DNA of 64,000 nt from Ancylothrix sp036704045. Lineage in GTDB: Bacteria > Cyanobacteriota > Cyanobacteriia > Cyanobacteriales > Oscillatoriaceae. A program made the position numbers and the translations under genes. Below the pieces are notes generated by a model, which ran no database searches, had not been told where the DNA came from, and was given only the letters and a program-made list of their open reading frames with translations. Location of the stretch: NCBI GenBank assembly GCA_036704045.1, contig DATNQM010000022.1, forward strand, positions 1 through 64,000, in the 5' to 3' direction. Of the stretch, positions 1 to 8,865 are shown in pieces (positions within the stretch are counted from its first letter, which is position 1; each line of letters opens with the position of its first letter).

Positions 1-150
1 GTGTTGGAGTGGGTTTTGGTGCCGGTGTTGGAGTGGGTTTTGGTGCCGGTGTTGGAGTGGGTTTTGGTGCCGGTGTTGGAGTGGGTTTTGGTGCCGGTGT
101 TGGTGTTGGTGTTGGAGTGGGTTTTGGTGTTGGTGTTGGAGTGGGTTTTG
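1..150. repeat. 24-bp tandem repeat coding for Pro-rich linker
   Basis: Four identical 24-bp units (GTGTTGGAGTGGGTTTTGGT plus GCCG) fill positions 1-96 and variant units continue to about 150. Read on the minus strand they encode an octapeptide of alternating Pro with Thr, Ala and Lys in the TonB-like linker. The array begins at or before the window edge, so its full copy number is unknown. Confidence 0.9.
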
Positions 151-526
151 GGACTGGAGGAGATGCCGATGTAACTTTATTATCGCCCGCAGACTTAGGA
201 GGAATTCCAGACACAACCGCCGTTTCCCCAGAAGTTAAAGGTGCCGGTGTTTCCTGTACAACAGCCGGCTTAGAAACCAGCGGTTGATCTGCATAAGGTG
301 GAGAGACTTCTTTTTCCGGCGCATCTTCAGTAGAGACACTCACTACATCTATAGGAATTAAATCTTGTTCTTGTTCCATAGCGCGGACGCTGACGATACC
401 AAAACGCCCCAACCAAAACACAAAAAGATGAATTGTCACAGAGACGAAAAATACCACAACCCAAGTCACCTTTGAATCTTTGTGTTGGGGGTTAATAGGC
501 GGTTCAGTTGGAAAGCTAGAAGCCAT
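1..526 (-). CDS. TonB-like energy transducer, N-terminal part (runs off left edge)
   Basis: The minus-strand frame opens with ATG at 526-524 and stays open to the window edge, so about 175 N-terminal residues are visible. A short cytoplasmic stretch is followed by one membrane anchor (about residues 21-42) containing SVTIH, the Ser-x3-His signature of TonB membrane segments (S29, H33). After the anchor comes a periplasmic region with EQEQDLIPIDVVSV, then a linker of Pro-Thr-Pro-Ala-Pro-Lys repeats encoded by a 24-bp tandem repeat. In the TonB family this linker spans the periplasm and the missing C-terminus contacts outer-membrane receptors, powered by ExbB/ExbD. That role is family knowledge; the C-terminal domain is not in the window. 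No convincing Shine-Dalgarno precedes the ATG. Confidence 0.75.
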   Translation of the reverse strand, partial: MASSFPTEPPINPQHKDSKVTWVVVFFVSVTIHLFVFWLGRFGIVSVRAMEQEQDLIPIDVVSVSTEDAPEKEVSPPYADQPLVSKPAVVQETPAPLTSGETAVVSGIPPKSAGDNKVTSASPPVPKPTPTPTPKPTPTPTPTPAPKPTPTPAPKPTPTPAPKPTPTPAPKPTPT

Positions 527-696
527 ATTTTTTAAAAAAAGAGAAAATTATCATTTGTCAAAATTTCTGTATTTTTTGACACTAGTCATCAAAAGTGATT
601 TATCAAAAATAATTTAGCGATTTTTTCTAATCACAACTTAATAATCTCCTTTATATACATTGCTTTATCTGGCTTTTTATCCCTAATTTCCATTCA

Positions 697-3600
697 TTAA
701 CTATCATGAAGCAAGCTATTTTCTTCCACAGAATTCACCACAAAAGTTAAAACTGTTTCATCAATACCCTTTAACTTCAAAGGCTGAAACTTTGTAATTT
801 CATCTTCCTCTAAATAATCAGCCACCGCCGCTGAAACCAAAATACTACCCGGATCAGCCGCTTCTTGTAAGCGCGCCGCAATATTCACCGATGGGCCAAT
901 GGCAGTATAATCAGCACGTTGATTACCACCAAACATCCCCACAACCGCCGTACCCTGGTGAATACCACAGCGAAAGCGAATAGGAGGAACATCTTGTGTT
1001 CCCACCAAACCTTGTGTTTTCCAGCGTTCGTTTAACTTTACCAAAGCTTGCTGCATAGAGCGTGCGGCATCTACAGCCCTGCGTGCTTGTTCATTAGAGC
1101 TAACTTCTTCTGGTGTGCCAAATAATGCCATAACTGCATCGCCAATAAATTTATCAACGGTGCCGCCATTCTCAAAAATTGCCCGTGTCATTTCTGTTAA
1201 ATATTCGTTTAGAACTTCTGCCACACGACGAGAGCGTAGTGTATTTGCTAGTTGAGTAAAGCCGACAATATCGCTAAACAAAATTGTAATTAAACGCGGT
1301 TCTGGACGCAAATCTAATAATAGTTGACCGGCGGCAGCTTTGGTAACTAAAGGCGGTGGTAAAAACCGGCGTAATACGGATTCTGTGAGATAGGTATTGA
1401 GTTCTTTTACTTGTCTTTCTTGGTCTTTTAGGGCAAGCAAATTTCGGACAGTTGCTAATAGTTCTCTGTCATTAAATGGTTTAGCCAAATAACCATCGGC
1501 TCCTTTTTCTACGCCTTCAAGACGGGTATCTTCATTGACTTTTGCTGTTAATAATATAACTGGTGTTGATTTTAAGGTTTCATTTTCTCGGATCATCCGA
1601 ATCATATCTAAACCAGATACTAAGGGCATCATTAAGTCTGTGATAATTAAATCGGGTTGTTGAGAAAGAGCAATTCGGAAACCTTCGGCACCATTGCGAG
1701 CCAAAATGACATTATACCCTTGTTGTTTGAGTATTCCAGATACATAACTTCTAAGGTCGGGGTTGTCATCAACAAATAAAATATTGTGGTTTGTATTGAT
1801 TGGTTGAGGTGTTTCTTGAGGTGATGATGTAGGGGTTTTATTGTTACCTACAGACTCAAAAGTTTCGGAATGAGCGGCTAAATTATTAGTAAATTCTTCA
1901 CTTAAAAGTGCTAGTTGGTCGGTATCTTGTTCTAGTTCGATATCGGCTAATTCGATAGTGGAACGAGAAGGTAGTAAGCCGGTGGGGACTTCGATGATTT
2001 GATCTGGTGGTAAATGAGCGGTTCCCATTTGTAGCCAGATGGTAAAAGTGGTGCCGTTTCCGTAGATGGATTCTACACTAATTTGGCCTTTGTGGAGTTC
2101 GATTAATTCTTTGACGAGGGCTAGTCCTAAACCGCTGCCTTCATAGGACCGGCTTGCTGAACCTTCTGCTTGACGGAAGCGTTCAAATAAATGAGGTATT
2201 TGATCGGCACGAATGCCGATGCCGGTGTCTTTTACTTGTAGTAAACAGTGGTCTCCTGCCGGTTTTAAGCTAACAGTAATTGCACCGGCCCTAGGGGTAA
2301 ATTTCATGGCATTTGACAGCAGGTTATAAAGTACCTTGTCAAATTTTTCTAGGTCTAAGTAGACGGAGGGACATTCAAAAAGTTGAGTGTGAACTTGAAT
2401 GCCTTTTCTTTCGCAATAGGGACGAAAGGAATCTACAGTTTGGGTGACAAAATCTACTAAGTTACAAGGGCGAAATGTGGGCTGCATTTTACCGGCATCA
2501 ATGCGTTGTAAGTCTAGTAATTGATTTACTAAACGCAATAGTCGCCTGGAATTTCTTAGGGCAATATCGGCTTGTTCATAAGGTAAGGAGGTTTGCTGAC
2601 TGACGGCGGTTTCTAGGGGGCCGATCATCAGGGTTAAAGGGGTGCGAAATTCATGGGAGATGTTTTGAAAAAATTCGGTTTTAAGCCGGTCGAGTTCGAT
2701 TAGTCGTTCGGCTTGCTGTCGGGTTTTTTGATAAAGTCTTGCCTGCTGTACGGCAATGGCTGCTTGGGCGGCTACGGCTTGGGCCAGTTCAATTTCCGAG
2801 GGTTCCCATTGGCGGGGTCTGTGGGATTGGCGTAGGGAGATACTACCAATAATTTGTTCGTCTGTGACCAAGGGTACTACGAGTAATGCTCTGGCCGGTG
2901 CCCGCAGGGGCAGGTCAAAAACATTAAGTTCTGGTTTAGCTTCTAAATCGCTGACTACGACCGGCTGTTGTGTTGTTAAGAGTTGTAACAAAACAGGATT
3001 GCCCCGAATCGGTACTACTGATCGAGGTAAAGAGGGGTTGACAATAGAAGCTTTTTGTGTATTTTGGGTCGTTGGAAGTGTGGGTGCAGCCTTCTTAGAG
3101 CCGGTGCCATCGTGAAGAACGTCATAAAGTCCGACACACTGGACATATTCATCTTGCTCTGTCCACAACGAAAGGGCACAACCGTCAGCATGAAGGGCAA
3201 CTCCTAGCTGCTGGGTAATGGCTCCAAAAATATCTTGAGGGTTGAGAGTTGAGCGAATAGCTGAGGTAATGGTATTAATAAGGGCTTCGCGTTTAGCAAG
3301 GGCTGTGGCGAGTTCAAAGGCTCTGGCTTGGGCAAGGGCGAGGGCAGCTTGATCGGCTACCATGACTACCATTTGCACTTCATCGTCTTGCCAGTTGCGG
3401 GGCGTGCTGTATTGGTGGAGAGCTAAGACGGCCATCAGTTCAAGCCGGCAATACAATGGCACGACGAGGGTAGAGGAAATATTGGCTGCTTGATAGATTT
3501 GCAGGCGGTTTCGGGCTTCGTCTGTGTGGGTAAAGCGGTGGTCAGTTTCGACGTTGTTAATCACTTCAACGTCGCGGGTATCCCAAACGGTTTGAGCAAG

Positions 3601-4257
3601 AAAGGCGGCTTCGGGGCCGGTGTTTGCAGTGTTGTCTTTTTTCTTGCCGTTTTCGTCTTTTTGGTAAATGAACCATTCCTCTTGCAAATGGTCTTCTCGG
3701 ACGGGACGCAAAATGCAGCAGCTTACTTCAAACATTTGGCCGACGGTTTCGACGATGGTTTGAAGGATCTGCCGATAGTTGGTGCGTGAGCGGATCGTGT
3801 TGGTGACGACGTTAAGGAGAGATTCTTGGCGCAGGGTTCGGCAAAGTTCTCTTGTCCTCGTTTTGAGGACGTTGTGGGTGTCTACGGCCTGTCTGACAAG
3901 GACTTTTAGGCTTTCTGCATCCCAGGGTTTTGTAACGTATTTGAAGACTTTGCCGCTGTTGATGGCGTCTACTAAGTCTTCTACGTCTGTGTAGCCGGTG
4001 AGAATAATGCGAATGACATCGGGATATTGGGTGGCGGTGAGGCTGAGAAATTCTGTGCCACTCATTAAGGGCATCCTTTGGTCGGAGATAATGACGGCAA
4101 TATCTCTTTCTGAGGCGAGGATGTCTAATGCTTCGGGGCCCGATGAGGCGCTCAAAACTTTATACTCCTCGTGAAAGGTGCGGTATAGCAGATCGAGGTT
4201 GTCTGGTTCGTCATCAACGACCAGGATTTTTGTTTTGCTGTTTTTTTGGGATGTCAT
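697..4257 (-). CDS. cyaC: CyaC-type adenylate cyclase: REC-GAF-GAF-histidine kinase-REC-cyclase
   Basis: A 1186-residue cytosolic signalling protein. Domains in order: receiver (D59 in SDQRMP), two GAF domains (about 150-310 and 330-510), HisKA with phospho-acceptor H535 in SHEFRTP, HATPase (NAMKF, DTGIGI, GSGLGLAL boxes), second receiver (D874 in TDLMMP), and a class III cyclase domain (about 985-1160). The cyclase keeps both metal aspartates (D996 in FSDIVGF, D1040 in FIGDAV). It also has the Lys/Asp pair that selects ATP (K1036, D1116), so it should make cAMP. Architecture and length match CyaC of Arthrospira and Anabaena, where phosphorelay activates the cyclase. It is monocistronic, with a long leader upstream. 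Which ligand the GAF domains bind cannot be read from sequence. Confidence 0.93.
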   Translation of the reverse strand: MTSQKNSKTKILVVDDEPDNLDLLYRTFHEEYKVLSASSGPEALDILASERDIAVIISDQRMPLMSGTEFLSLTATQYPDVIRIILTGYTDVEDLVDAINSGKVFKYVTKPWDAESLKVLVRQAVDTHNVLKTRTRELCRTLRQESLLNVVTNTIRSRTNYRQILQTIVETVGQMFEVSCCILRPVREDHLQEEWFIYQKDENGKKKDNTANTGPEAAFLAQTVWDTRDVEVINNVETDHRFTHTDEARNRLQIYQAANISSTLVVPLYCRLELMAVLALHQYSTPRNWQDDEVQMVVMVADQAALALAQARAFELATALAKREALINTITSAIRSTLNPQDIFGAITQQLGVALHADGCALSLWTEQDEYVQCVGLYDVLHDGTGSKKAAPTLPTTQNTQKASIVNPSLPRSVVPIRGNPVLLQLLTTQQPVVVSDLEAKPELNVFDLPLRAPARALLVVPLVTDEQIIGSISLRQSHRPRQWEPSEIELAQAVAAQAAIAVQQARLYQKTRQQAERLIELDRLKTEFFQNISHEFRTPLTLMIGPLETAVSQQTSLPYEQADIALRNSRRLLRLVNQLLDLQRIDAGKMQPTFRPCNLVDFVTQTVDSFRPYCERKGIQVHTQLFECPSVYLDLEKFDKVLYNLLSNAMKFTPRAGAITVSLKPAGDHCLLQVKDTGIGIRADQIPHLFERFRQAEGSASRSYEGSGLGLALVKELIELHKGQISVESIYGNGTTFTIWLQMGTAHLPPDQIIEVPTGLLPSRSTIELADIELEQDTDQLALLSEEFTNNLAAHSETFESVGNNKTPTSSPQETPQPINTNHNILFVDDNPDLRSYVSGILKQQGYNVILARNGAEGFRIALSQQPDLIITDLMMPLVSGLDMIRMIRENETLKSTPVILLTAKVNEDTRLEGVEKGADGYLAKPFNDRELLATVRNLLALKDQERQVKELNTYLTESVLRRFLPPPLVTKAAAGQLLLDLRPEPRLITILFSDIVGFTQLANTLRSRRVAEVLNEYLTEMTRAIFENGGTVDKFIGDAVMALFGTPEEVSSNEQARRAVDAARSMQQALVKLNERWKTQGLVGTQDVPPIRFRCGIHQGTAVVGMFGGNQRADYTAIGPSVNIAARLQEAADPGSILVSAAVADYLEEDEITKFQPLKLKGIDETVLTFVVNSVEENSLLHDS

Positions 4258-4969
4258 GCACTGCTCCCTGCCGGCAGTAAGGGCGAAGACCGTCTGCTTA
4301 TAGTGCGTCGCTTTTGGCGACTTTTGCTAAGGAAACCCTCGATGTTTCTGGTTGGTTTTGAGAAAACTTCCGGGCTGTTCGTTGGAGTTGGATTTTTAAT
4401 TGTATATTTTGCGCTCATCTCTTCGGTAATATCTCATGCAGGTTTATGGCCTTCTTACTCCCTATTGGGAATTAGTTTACCTATGGAAGATTTTCACCGC
4501 ACTTACTAAGATAAGGTCGCTTAAGTTGGCTTGGGCAGACGGGCGTTTTTGTTGGTCATAATTAATGATGGTAAGCCCAGCCTTAGTAGACTGTTGTCTT
4601 ACTTGGATGTTTATAACCACAGACTCAGAGCTAAGGCAATTGCAGCTGGGTCGGTGCTCGTTTAACCGGGCCAAATTTTGCGAGATGCACGCTTACGGGC
4701 GTGCTGGTATTTTTTTATGGCGGTGCTTTTTCTTTTGATGCACTCCTGTTTTTTACGATCCTAATACAGCTTTTGATCACAACTGATGCTCTTACTGACT
4801 GTACAGTTGTTTTAAGTGGCTCTTTTCGCTGATTTGGCTGAGGTAATGAATGTGTTTGCTCTTTTTGGAATCTGTTTTTGATGTAGCATCTGGGTGGGTG
4901 GTCTAATTTTTTTTGCAATTTTCTCTGGTGACGCTACCCTAACGGTGTTGCCATGTTTTTTCATTTGTT
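4258..4969. other. 712-bp intergenic region, divergent leaders of cyaC and the GNAT gene
   Basis: Small open frames exist on both strands but none has a Shine-Dalgarno, a recognisable domain or a protein-like composition. Nothing structured was recognised. The length suggests promoter and regulatory DNA for two divergent genes. Confidence 0.4.
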
Positions 4970-4993
4970 GTGAATCCTTGCTTTGGTTTTCCG

Positions 4994-5638
4994 ATGCACC
5001 GTCGGCCTCTTGAAACTGGCTCTGAGCCGGCATATTCTGTTTTTTCTGTGCGTGAGGCTATTTCTGCTGATCTGCCGGCGATGGCGGATCTGCTGAGTGA
5101 TAGCTTTCACTCGCGTGAGGGTTTGATGGGTTGGACTTTCCCGTTTTTACGAATGGGAATTTATGAAGATTTACGCCACCGCCTCCGTGAGCGTCGCAGT
5201 TCTTATGTTTGTTTTGTGGCTTTAGCTGCTATGGACGCTTCTCCAGATAACCAACCTCTGGTGGCGGGTACGGTGGAAATGTCTTTGCGGCCTTCTTTTT
5301 CTTTTATGGGTTTGCCTTCTCCTCTTTCTCAAGGCTCTGGAGGGCCTGGGTTGGCGGAGTTTGGCTCTCAATACCCCTATGTCTCTAATTTGGCTGTTAG
5401 CCCTGTCTATCGTCGGCAGGGTGTGGCTAAGTTGTTGTTGGCTGCTTGTGAGAGGGTGGCTGTTCAGTGGGGTTATTCTTCTGTGTATTTACACGTTTTG
5501 GAAAATAACCACCATGCCCGCCGTCTTTATTTTAAGGTGGGCTATCGTCTTGTGGGTATTGATGCTGGTGGCTTTTGTTGGCTTTTGGGTCAGCCTAGGC
5601 GGTTTTTGCTGCGTAAATCTATCAATGTCAATGCTTAG
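4994..5638 (+). CDS. GNAT family N-acetyltransferase
   Basis: About 214 residues. The C-terminal half carries the acetyl-CoA pocket of GNAT proteins: a beta strand YVSNLAVSPVYRRQGVAKLL (the R/Q-x-x-G-x-A loop that binds the pyrophosphate), then VYLHVLENNHHARRLYFKVGY (RimI-like motif B). It resembles the RimI/plastid GNAT group, which acetylate protein N-termini or lysines; the substrate is not predictable. I prefer ATG 4994; an in-frame GTG at 4970 would add eight residues. Neither has a clear ribosome binding site. Confidence 0.85.
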   Translation: MHRRPLETGSEPAYSVFSVREAISADLPAMADLLSDSFHSREGLMGWTFPFLRMGIYEDLRHRLRERRSSYVCFVALAAMDASPDNQPLVAGTVEMSLRPSFSFMGLPSPLSQGSGGPGLAEFGSQYPYVSNLAVSPVYRRQGVAKLLLAACERVAVQWGYSSVYLHVLENNHHARRLYFKVGYRLVGIDAGGFCWLLGQPRRFLLRKSINVNA

Positions 5639-5766
5639 GGGTTTATCTGTTTGGGTGTTTTGCTGTTTGTCTAAACTTTCTGGTTGTTTGCTTTTACTAT
5701 CTAAAATCTAATTTCTAAAATCTAAAATGGAAGGTGTTGTCACGAGCATAGCGCTAAACCGAATCC

Positions 5767-6966
5767 ATGAGGACTGAACAACCGGCACGCATTTGTATTC
5801 TTGGTGGAGGCTTTGGAGGTCTTTACACGGCTTTGCGCTTGAGTGAGTTTCCTACTAAGGCTCTCCACAAACCGGAAATTGTTTTAGTTGACCGCAATGA
5901 CCGTTTTTTGTTTTCTCCCCTGCTGTATGAGTTGGTTTCTGGTGAGTTACAAACTTGGGAGATTGCTCCTCCGTTTGAGGAGTTACTTTCTAATACCGGC
6001 GTGCGTTTTATTCAAGCTTCGGTTTCTGATATCAATATTGATTCGCGCCAGGTTCTCCTAGATAATGGCTCTTCTGTTAACTACGACCGGCTTGTTTTGG
6101 CTATGGGGGGTGAAACTCCTCTTGATAAGGTACCTGGTTGTGATTTATACGCTCTGCCTTTCCGTACGGTAACGGATGCTTATCGTCTCCAAGAACGTTT
6201 ACGGGTTTTGGAACAGTCAGAGAAAGATAAAATCAGGGTTGTGATTGTTGGGGCCGGTTATAGTGGGGTGGAGTTGGCTTGCAAGGTGGCTGACCGTTTG
6301 GGTAGTCGCGGTCGTGTGAGATTGGTAGAACTTGGTGATACAATTTTACGCACGAGTGCGGAGTTTAACCGTGAGGCGGCTTCTTCGGCTCTGGAAGCTC
6401 GCAAAGTTTGGATAGATTTAGAAACTAGTGTGGAAGCTGTGGGCCCTGATACGATTTCTCTGGGGTATCGCGGTGTGGTGGATGAAATTCCTGCGGATCT
6501 GGTTTTGTGGACGGTTGGAACTAAGGTTGTGCCGGTTTTGGAAAATTTACCTCTTAAACAGAATGCACGAGGTCAATTTACTGTTAGTCCGACGCTGCAA
6601 GCTATTGAACATCCCGAAATTTTTGTGCTAGGAGATTTGGCAGATTGTGTTGATGTGAGTGGATCTAAGGTGCCGGCAACGGCTCAGGTGGCTCTCCAAC
6701 AAGCTGATTATGCGGGCTGGAATATTTGGGCCTCTTTGACAAATCGGCCTTTGTTGCCTTTCCGTTATCAGTCTTCTGGGGAAATGATGACTTTGGGTAT
6801 TGATAATGCGACGCTGACAGGTTTGGGCATCAAACTTGATGGTACTGCTGCTTCTTTGGTTCGCCGGCTTGCCTATCTCTATCGAATGCCAACTTTTGAC
6901 CACCAGCTTAAAGTTGCTTTTAATTGGATTGCTCAACCTCTGCGAGATTTGCTGTCTAATACTTAA
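5767..6966 (+). CDS. ndbB: NdbB/NDC1-like type II NAD(P)H-quinone oxidoreductase
   Basis: A 399-residue FAD-dependent pyridine nucleotide dehydrogenase. An FAD-binding Rossmann motif opens the protein (ICILGGGFGGLYTALRL, about residues 9-25) and a second one (VVIVGAGYSGVELA, about 158-171) binds NAD(P)H. The C-terminal FAD motif FVLGDLADC follows. The N-terminal block with LLYELVSGELQTWEIAP is characteristic of plant NDC1 and cyanobacterial NdbB, which reduce prenylquinones and act in the vitamin K1 methylation branch. It would sit peripherally on the thylakoid or plasma membrane. An inverted repeat separates it from the HAD gene downstream. Confidence 0.85.
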   Translation: MRTEQPARICILGGGFGGLYTALRLSEFPTKALHKPEIVLVDRNDRFLFSPLLYELVSGELQTWEIAPPFEELLSNTGVRFIQASVSDINIDSRQVLLDNGSSVNYDRLVLAMGGETPLDKVPGCDLYALPFRTVTDAYRLQERLRVLEQSEKDKIRVVIVGAGYSGVELACKVADRLGSRGRVRLVELGDTILRTSAEFNREAASSALEARKVWIDLETSVEAVGPDTISLGYRGVVDEIPADLVLWTVGTKVVPVLENLPLKQNARGQFTVSPTLQAIEHPEIFVLGDLADCVDVSGSKVPATAQVALQQADYAGWNIWASLTNRPLLPFRYQSSGEMMTLGIDNATLTGLGIKLDGTAASLVRRLAYLYRMPTFDHQLKVAFNWIAQPLRDLLSNT

Positions 6967-6985
6967 AGGATGATATTTTAAGGTT

Positions 6986-7024
6986 CATTGTTCAGGATGC
7001 CTAACGGTTGTCATCTGAACAATG
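6986..7024. promoter_or_regulatory. Inverted repeat between ndbB and the HAD gene
   Basis: Arms of about 13 nt (CATTGTTCAGGATG and CATCTGAACAATG) flank a 12-nt spacer. There is no T-tract after it, so it is either a weak terminator, an RNA processing stem or an operator for the gene starting 34 nt later. Confidence 0.4.
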
Positions 7025-7057
7025 AAACTTGAAAAAAGCTGTTAAAGGTTGTGAGGA

Positions 7058-7705
7058 ATGCAAAAACAAAAACCAAAGGTGATTTTTTTGGATGCGGTTG
7101 GTACTTTGTTTGGTGCTAAAGAAAGTATCGGCGCTTTGTACGCGCAGGTGGCTTTACAGTTTGGAGTTAATGCTGAAATATCTTTACTAGAAAAAGCTTT
7201 TTATAAAAGTTTTCAGACAGCGCCACCGGCTTGTTTTCCTGGGGTTAACTTTGATGATATTCCTCAGCGGGAGTTTGAATGGTGGTATGAGGTTTCTAAA
7301 GCAACTTTTCAGGGGGCGGGTTATTTTTCTAAGTTTGCTAATTTTGATGGTTTTTTTGAAAAGCTTTTTAATTATTTTGCAACGGCTGAGCCTTGGTTTG
7401 TCTATCCTGATGTGGTGCCGGCTTTGGAAAATTGGCGGCAGGTTGGCTTTGAGTTAGGGGTTGTGTCAAATTTTGATTCTCGGCTTTATCAGGTTTTAGA
7501 ATCGTTAAATTTGGCGAGCTATTTTTCTTCTGTGACTATTTCTACTCAAGTGGGAGCGGCTAAACCTGATGAGAAAGTGTTTTTGACAGCTTTAAAAAAA
7601 CATAATTGTTTGGGAGTTGAGGCTTGTCATATTGGCGATAGTTTTAAGGATGATTATTGTGGAGCAAAGTCTGCCGGTTTACAGGCTATTTTGATTCATA
7701 GATAA
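7058..7705 (+). CDS. HAD superfamily subfamily IA hydrolase (HDHD3-like)
   Basis: A 215-residue haloacid dehalogenase-like phosphatase. Motif I is IFLDAVGTLFG with the nucleophile Asp near residue 11; the usual DxDGT is DAVGT, as in the HDHD3-like branch, so the usual acid/base Asp is absent. Motif II is VVSNFDS, motif III the Lys of AAKPDEKVF, and motif IV HIGDSFKDDYCGA. A helical cap lies between motifs I and II. Substrate unknown. It is followed closely by the GFA-family gene, so the two may be co-transcribed. Confidence 0.85.
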   Translation: MQKQKPKVIFLDAVGTLFGAKESIGALYAQVALQFGVNAEISLLEKAFYKSFQTAPPACFPGVNFDDIPQREFEWWYEVSKATFQGAGYFSKFANFDGFFEKLFNYFATAEPWFVYPDVVPALENWRQVGFELGVVSNFDSRLYQVLESLNLASYFSSVTISTQVGAAKPDEKVFLTALKKHNCLGVEACHIGDSFKDDYCGAKSAGLQAILIHR

Positions 7706-7747
7706 TTGGTAATTGATATTTTTTAAATGGATTGTGGAGGAAAAAAT

Positions 7748-8137
7748 ATGAATAAACAGGCAATTTATGAAGGTGGTTGTCATTGTGGGGCTGTGAGATT
7801 TAGGGTCAAAGTAGATAAACATCAAGCAACTATTTGTAATTGTTCAATCTGTACAAAAAAAGGATTTATACATTTAATTGTTCAGGCTTCTGATTTTAGT
7901 TTATTGCAAGGAGAAGAAGCTTTAACAACTTATACTTTTAACACCGGCACCGCAAAACATACCTTTTGTCGGACTTGCGGTATTCATTCTTTTTACCGGC
8001 CCCGTTCCCATCCTGAAGGCTTTTCTGTTAATGTACGTTGTTTAGATAACAATGTCATAGATCAATTTGAAGTTATCAGGTTTGATGGGCAAAACTGGGA
8101 AAAAAATATTGAGAATTATCATTCAGAAGTACCTTAA
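7748..8137 (+). CDS. GFA/CENP-V family zinc protein
   Basis: A 129-residue member of the glutathione-dependent formaldehyde-activating (GFA) fold. Zinc-ligand cysteines are in GGCHCGAVRF, CNCSICTKKG and FCRTCGIHSF. The start is fixed by a perfect GGAGG at 7736-7740, seven nt before ATG 7748. An upstream in-frame ATG at 7727 overlaps that Shine-Dalgarno and is unlikely to be used. The family name reflects one activity; most members are uncharacterised thiol or zinc proteins. It lies 42 nt after the HAD gene. Confidence 0.85.
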   Translation: MNKQAIYEGGCHCGAVRFRVKVDKHQATICNCSICTKKGFIHLIVQASDFSLLQGEEALTTYTFNTGTAKHTFCRTCGIHSFYRPRSHPEGFSVNVRCLDNNVIDQFEVIRFDGQNWEKNIENYHSEVP

Positions 8138-8159
8138 TTATTTTGGTGTTGGTTTGGGG

Positions 8160-8200
8160 CCGGCGGACACAGCCCCTAGATTACCACTGAGCTAAAATTT
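8160..8200 (-). other. tRNA D-arm-like remnant with GC-rich stem
   Basis: On the minus strand TTAGCTCAGTGGTA matches the tRNA A-box/D-arm consensus exactly, but no anticodon stem, T-loop or acceptor follows. Instead GGGGC...GCCCC arms form a short stem. It is not a working tRNA; it could be a degraded fragment or chance. Confidence 0.25.
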
Positions 8201-8223
8201 AACATCTAAAAATTAAAAAAAAA

Positions 8224-8244
8224 CCCAGTTTTTTTGAAACTGGG
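8224..8244 (-). terminator. Intrinsic terminator of the DUF4278 gene
   Basis: Stem CCCAGTTT/AAACTGGG with a 5-nt loop. On the minus strand it is followed by a run of T (the A-run before 8224), placing it 34 nt after the stop codon of the minus-strand gene. Confidence 0.8.
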
Positions 8245-8277
8245 CTAAAAATTTTGATTTAGAAAGAGAGGAAAAGA

Positions 8278-8658
8278 CTAAAGAGAAGAAGCCAATTGTT
8301 TAGATTCGTTTTCTAAAAGTTTTAACAATTCTGCATCTCCCCGTGCTTGGGCGGCTTGCATCCGCTTTTCTAAAAGCTGGTAAATGTGGGCGCGGTGAGT
8401 TTGGGCCACTTCTGAGCGCATATTGTGGCGGTAGAGGGAAGCAGGAGTGGGGGGAGGTGCCGTAACGGTAGCAACACTATTGTTGTTGTATGTAACTCCA
8501 CGATACTTAAGGTCAGGTGTTGGTGGGGGCATGGGGATATGTCTGGGTTGACGCACTGTCCAAGCTTGTCCGCGATATTTACCACCAATATCTCCATCGA
8601 TCATGTCTAGGGTTGGAGATTCGTCTAAGTAACGGCTTCCGCGATAAGAAAGTTTCAT
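8278..8658 (-). CDS. DUF4278 domain protein
   Basis: About 126 residues. The N-terminus MKLSYRGSRY is the hallmark of DUF4278, a short beta-strand motif frequent in cyanobacterial proteins of unknown role; a second copy (LKYRGVTYNN) lies near residue 50. The C-terminal third is helical and charged (LLEKRMQAAQARGDAELLKLLENE). The start was chosen from the family pattern; an in-frame ATG at 8709 would add 17 residues. No membrane segment is visible. Expressed as a single gene with its own terminator. Confidence 0.75.
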   Translation of the reverse strand: MKLSYRGSRYLDESPTLDMIDGDIGGKYRGQAWTVRQPRHIPMPPPTPDLKYRGVTYNNNSVATVTAPPPTPASLYRHNMRSEVAQTHRAHIYQLLEKRMQAAQARGDAELLKLLENESKQLASSL

Positions 8659-8805
8659 ATCTTGATTGTGATTGGAACGACCAGATCCGAAATTGCTTGA
8701 GAGGTGCATGGCTATCAAAAAAATAATTTTCTATTTCTGTATTCTATTTTACCATTTGCCAAAAAAAATGTCAGGGTAAATAAACTTAATGTTTCTTAAA
8801 AAGGA

Positions 8806-8844
8806 GGGGGAAGATGGCCGGTAAGTATCCCGTCATCCTCCCCC
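8806..8844 (-). terminator. Intrinsic terminator of cynS
   Basis: Arms GGGGGAAGATG and CATCCTCCCCC with one mismatch. On the minus strand the stem is followed by TCCTTTTTAAG, directly after the cynS stop. Confidence 0.75.
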
Positions 8845-8865
8845 AAAAGATATATAAATGTCGTT

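Noticed and set aside
9..287. Plus-strand Gly/Val-rich open frame over the 24-bp repeat
   Set aside because: It is the shadow of the minus-strand Pro-rich TonB-like gene; its GVGVGFGA sequence is just the reverse reading of the repeat.
3490..3994. Plus-strand open frames inside cyaC
   Set aside because: Antisense to a well-supported multidomain gene, no domain or ribosome site.
8160..8230. Complete tRNA gene
   Set aside because: Only the D-arm consensus is present; no T-loop GTTCGAATC or acceptor pairing.
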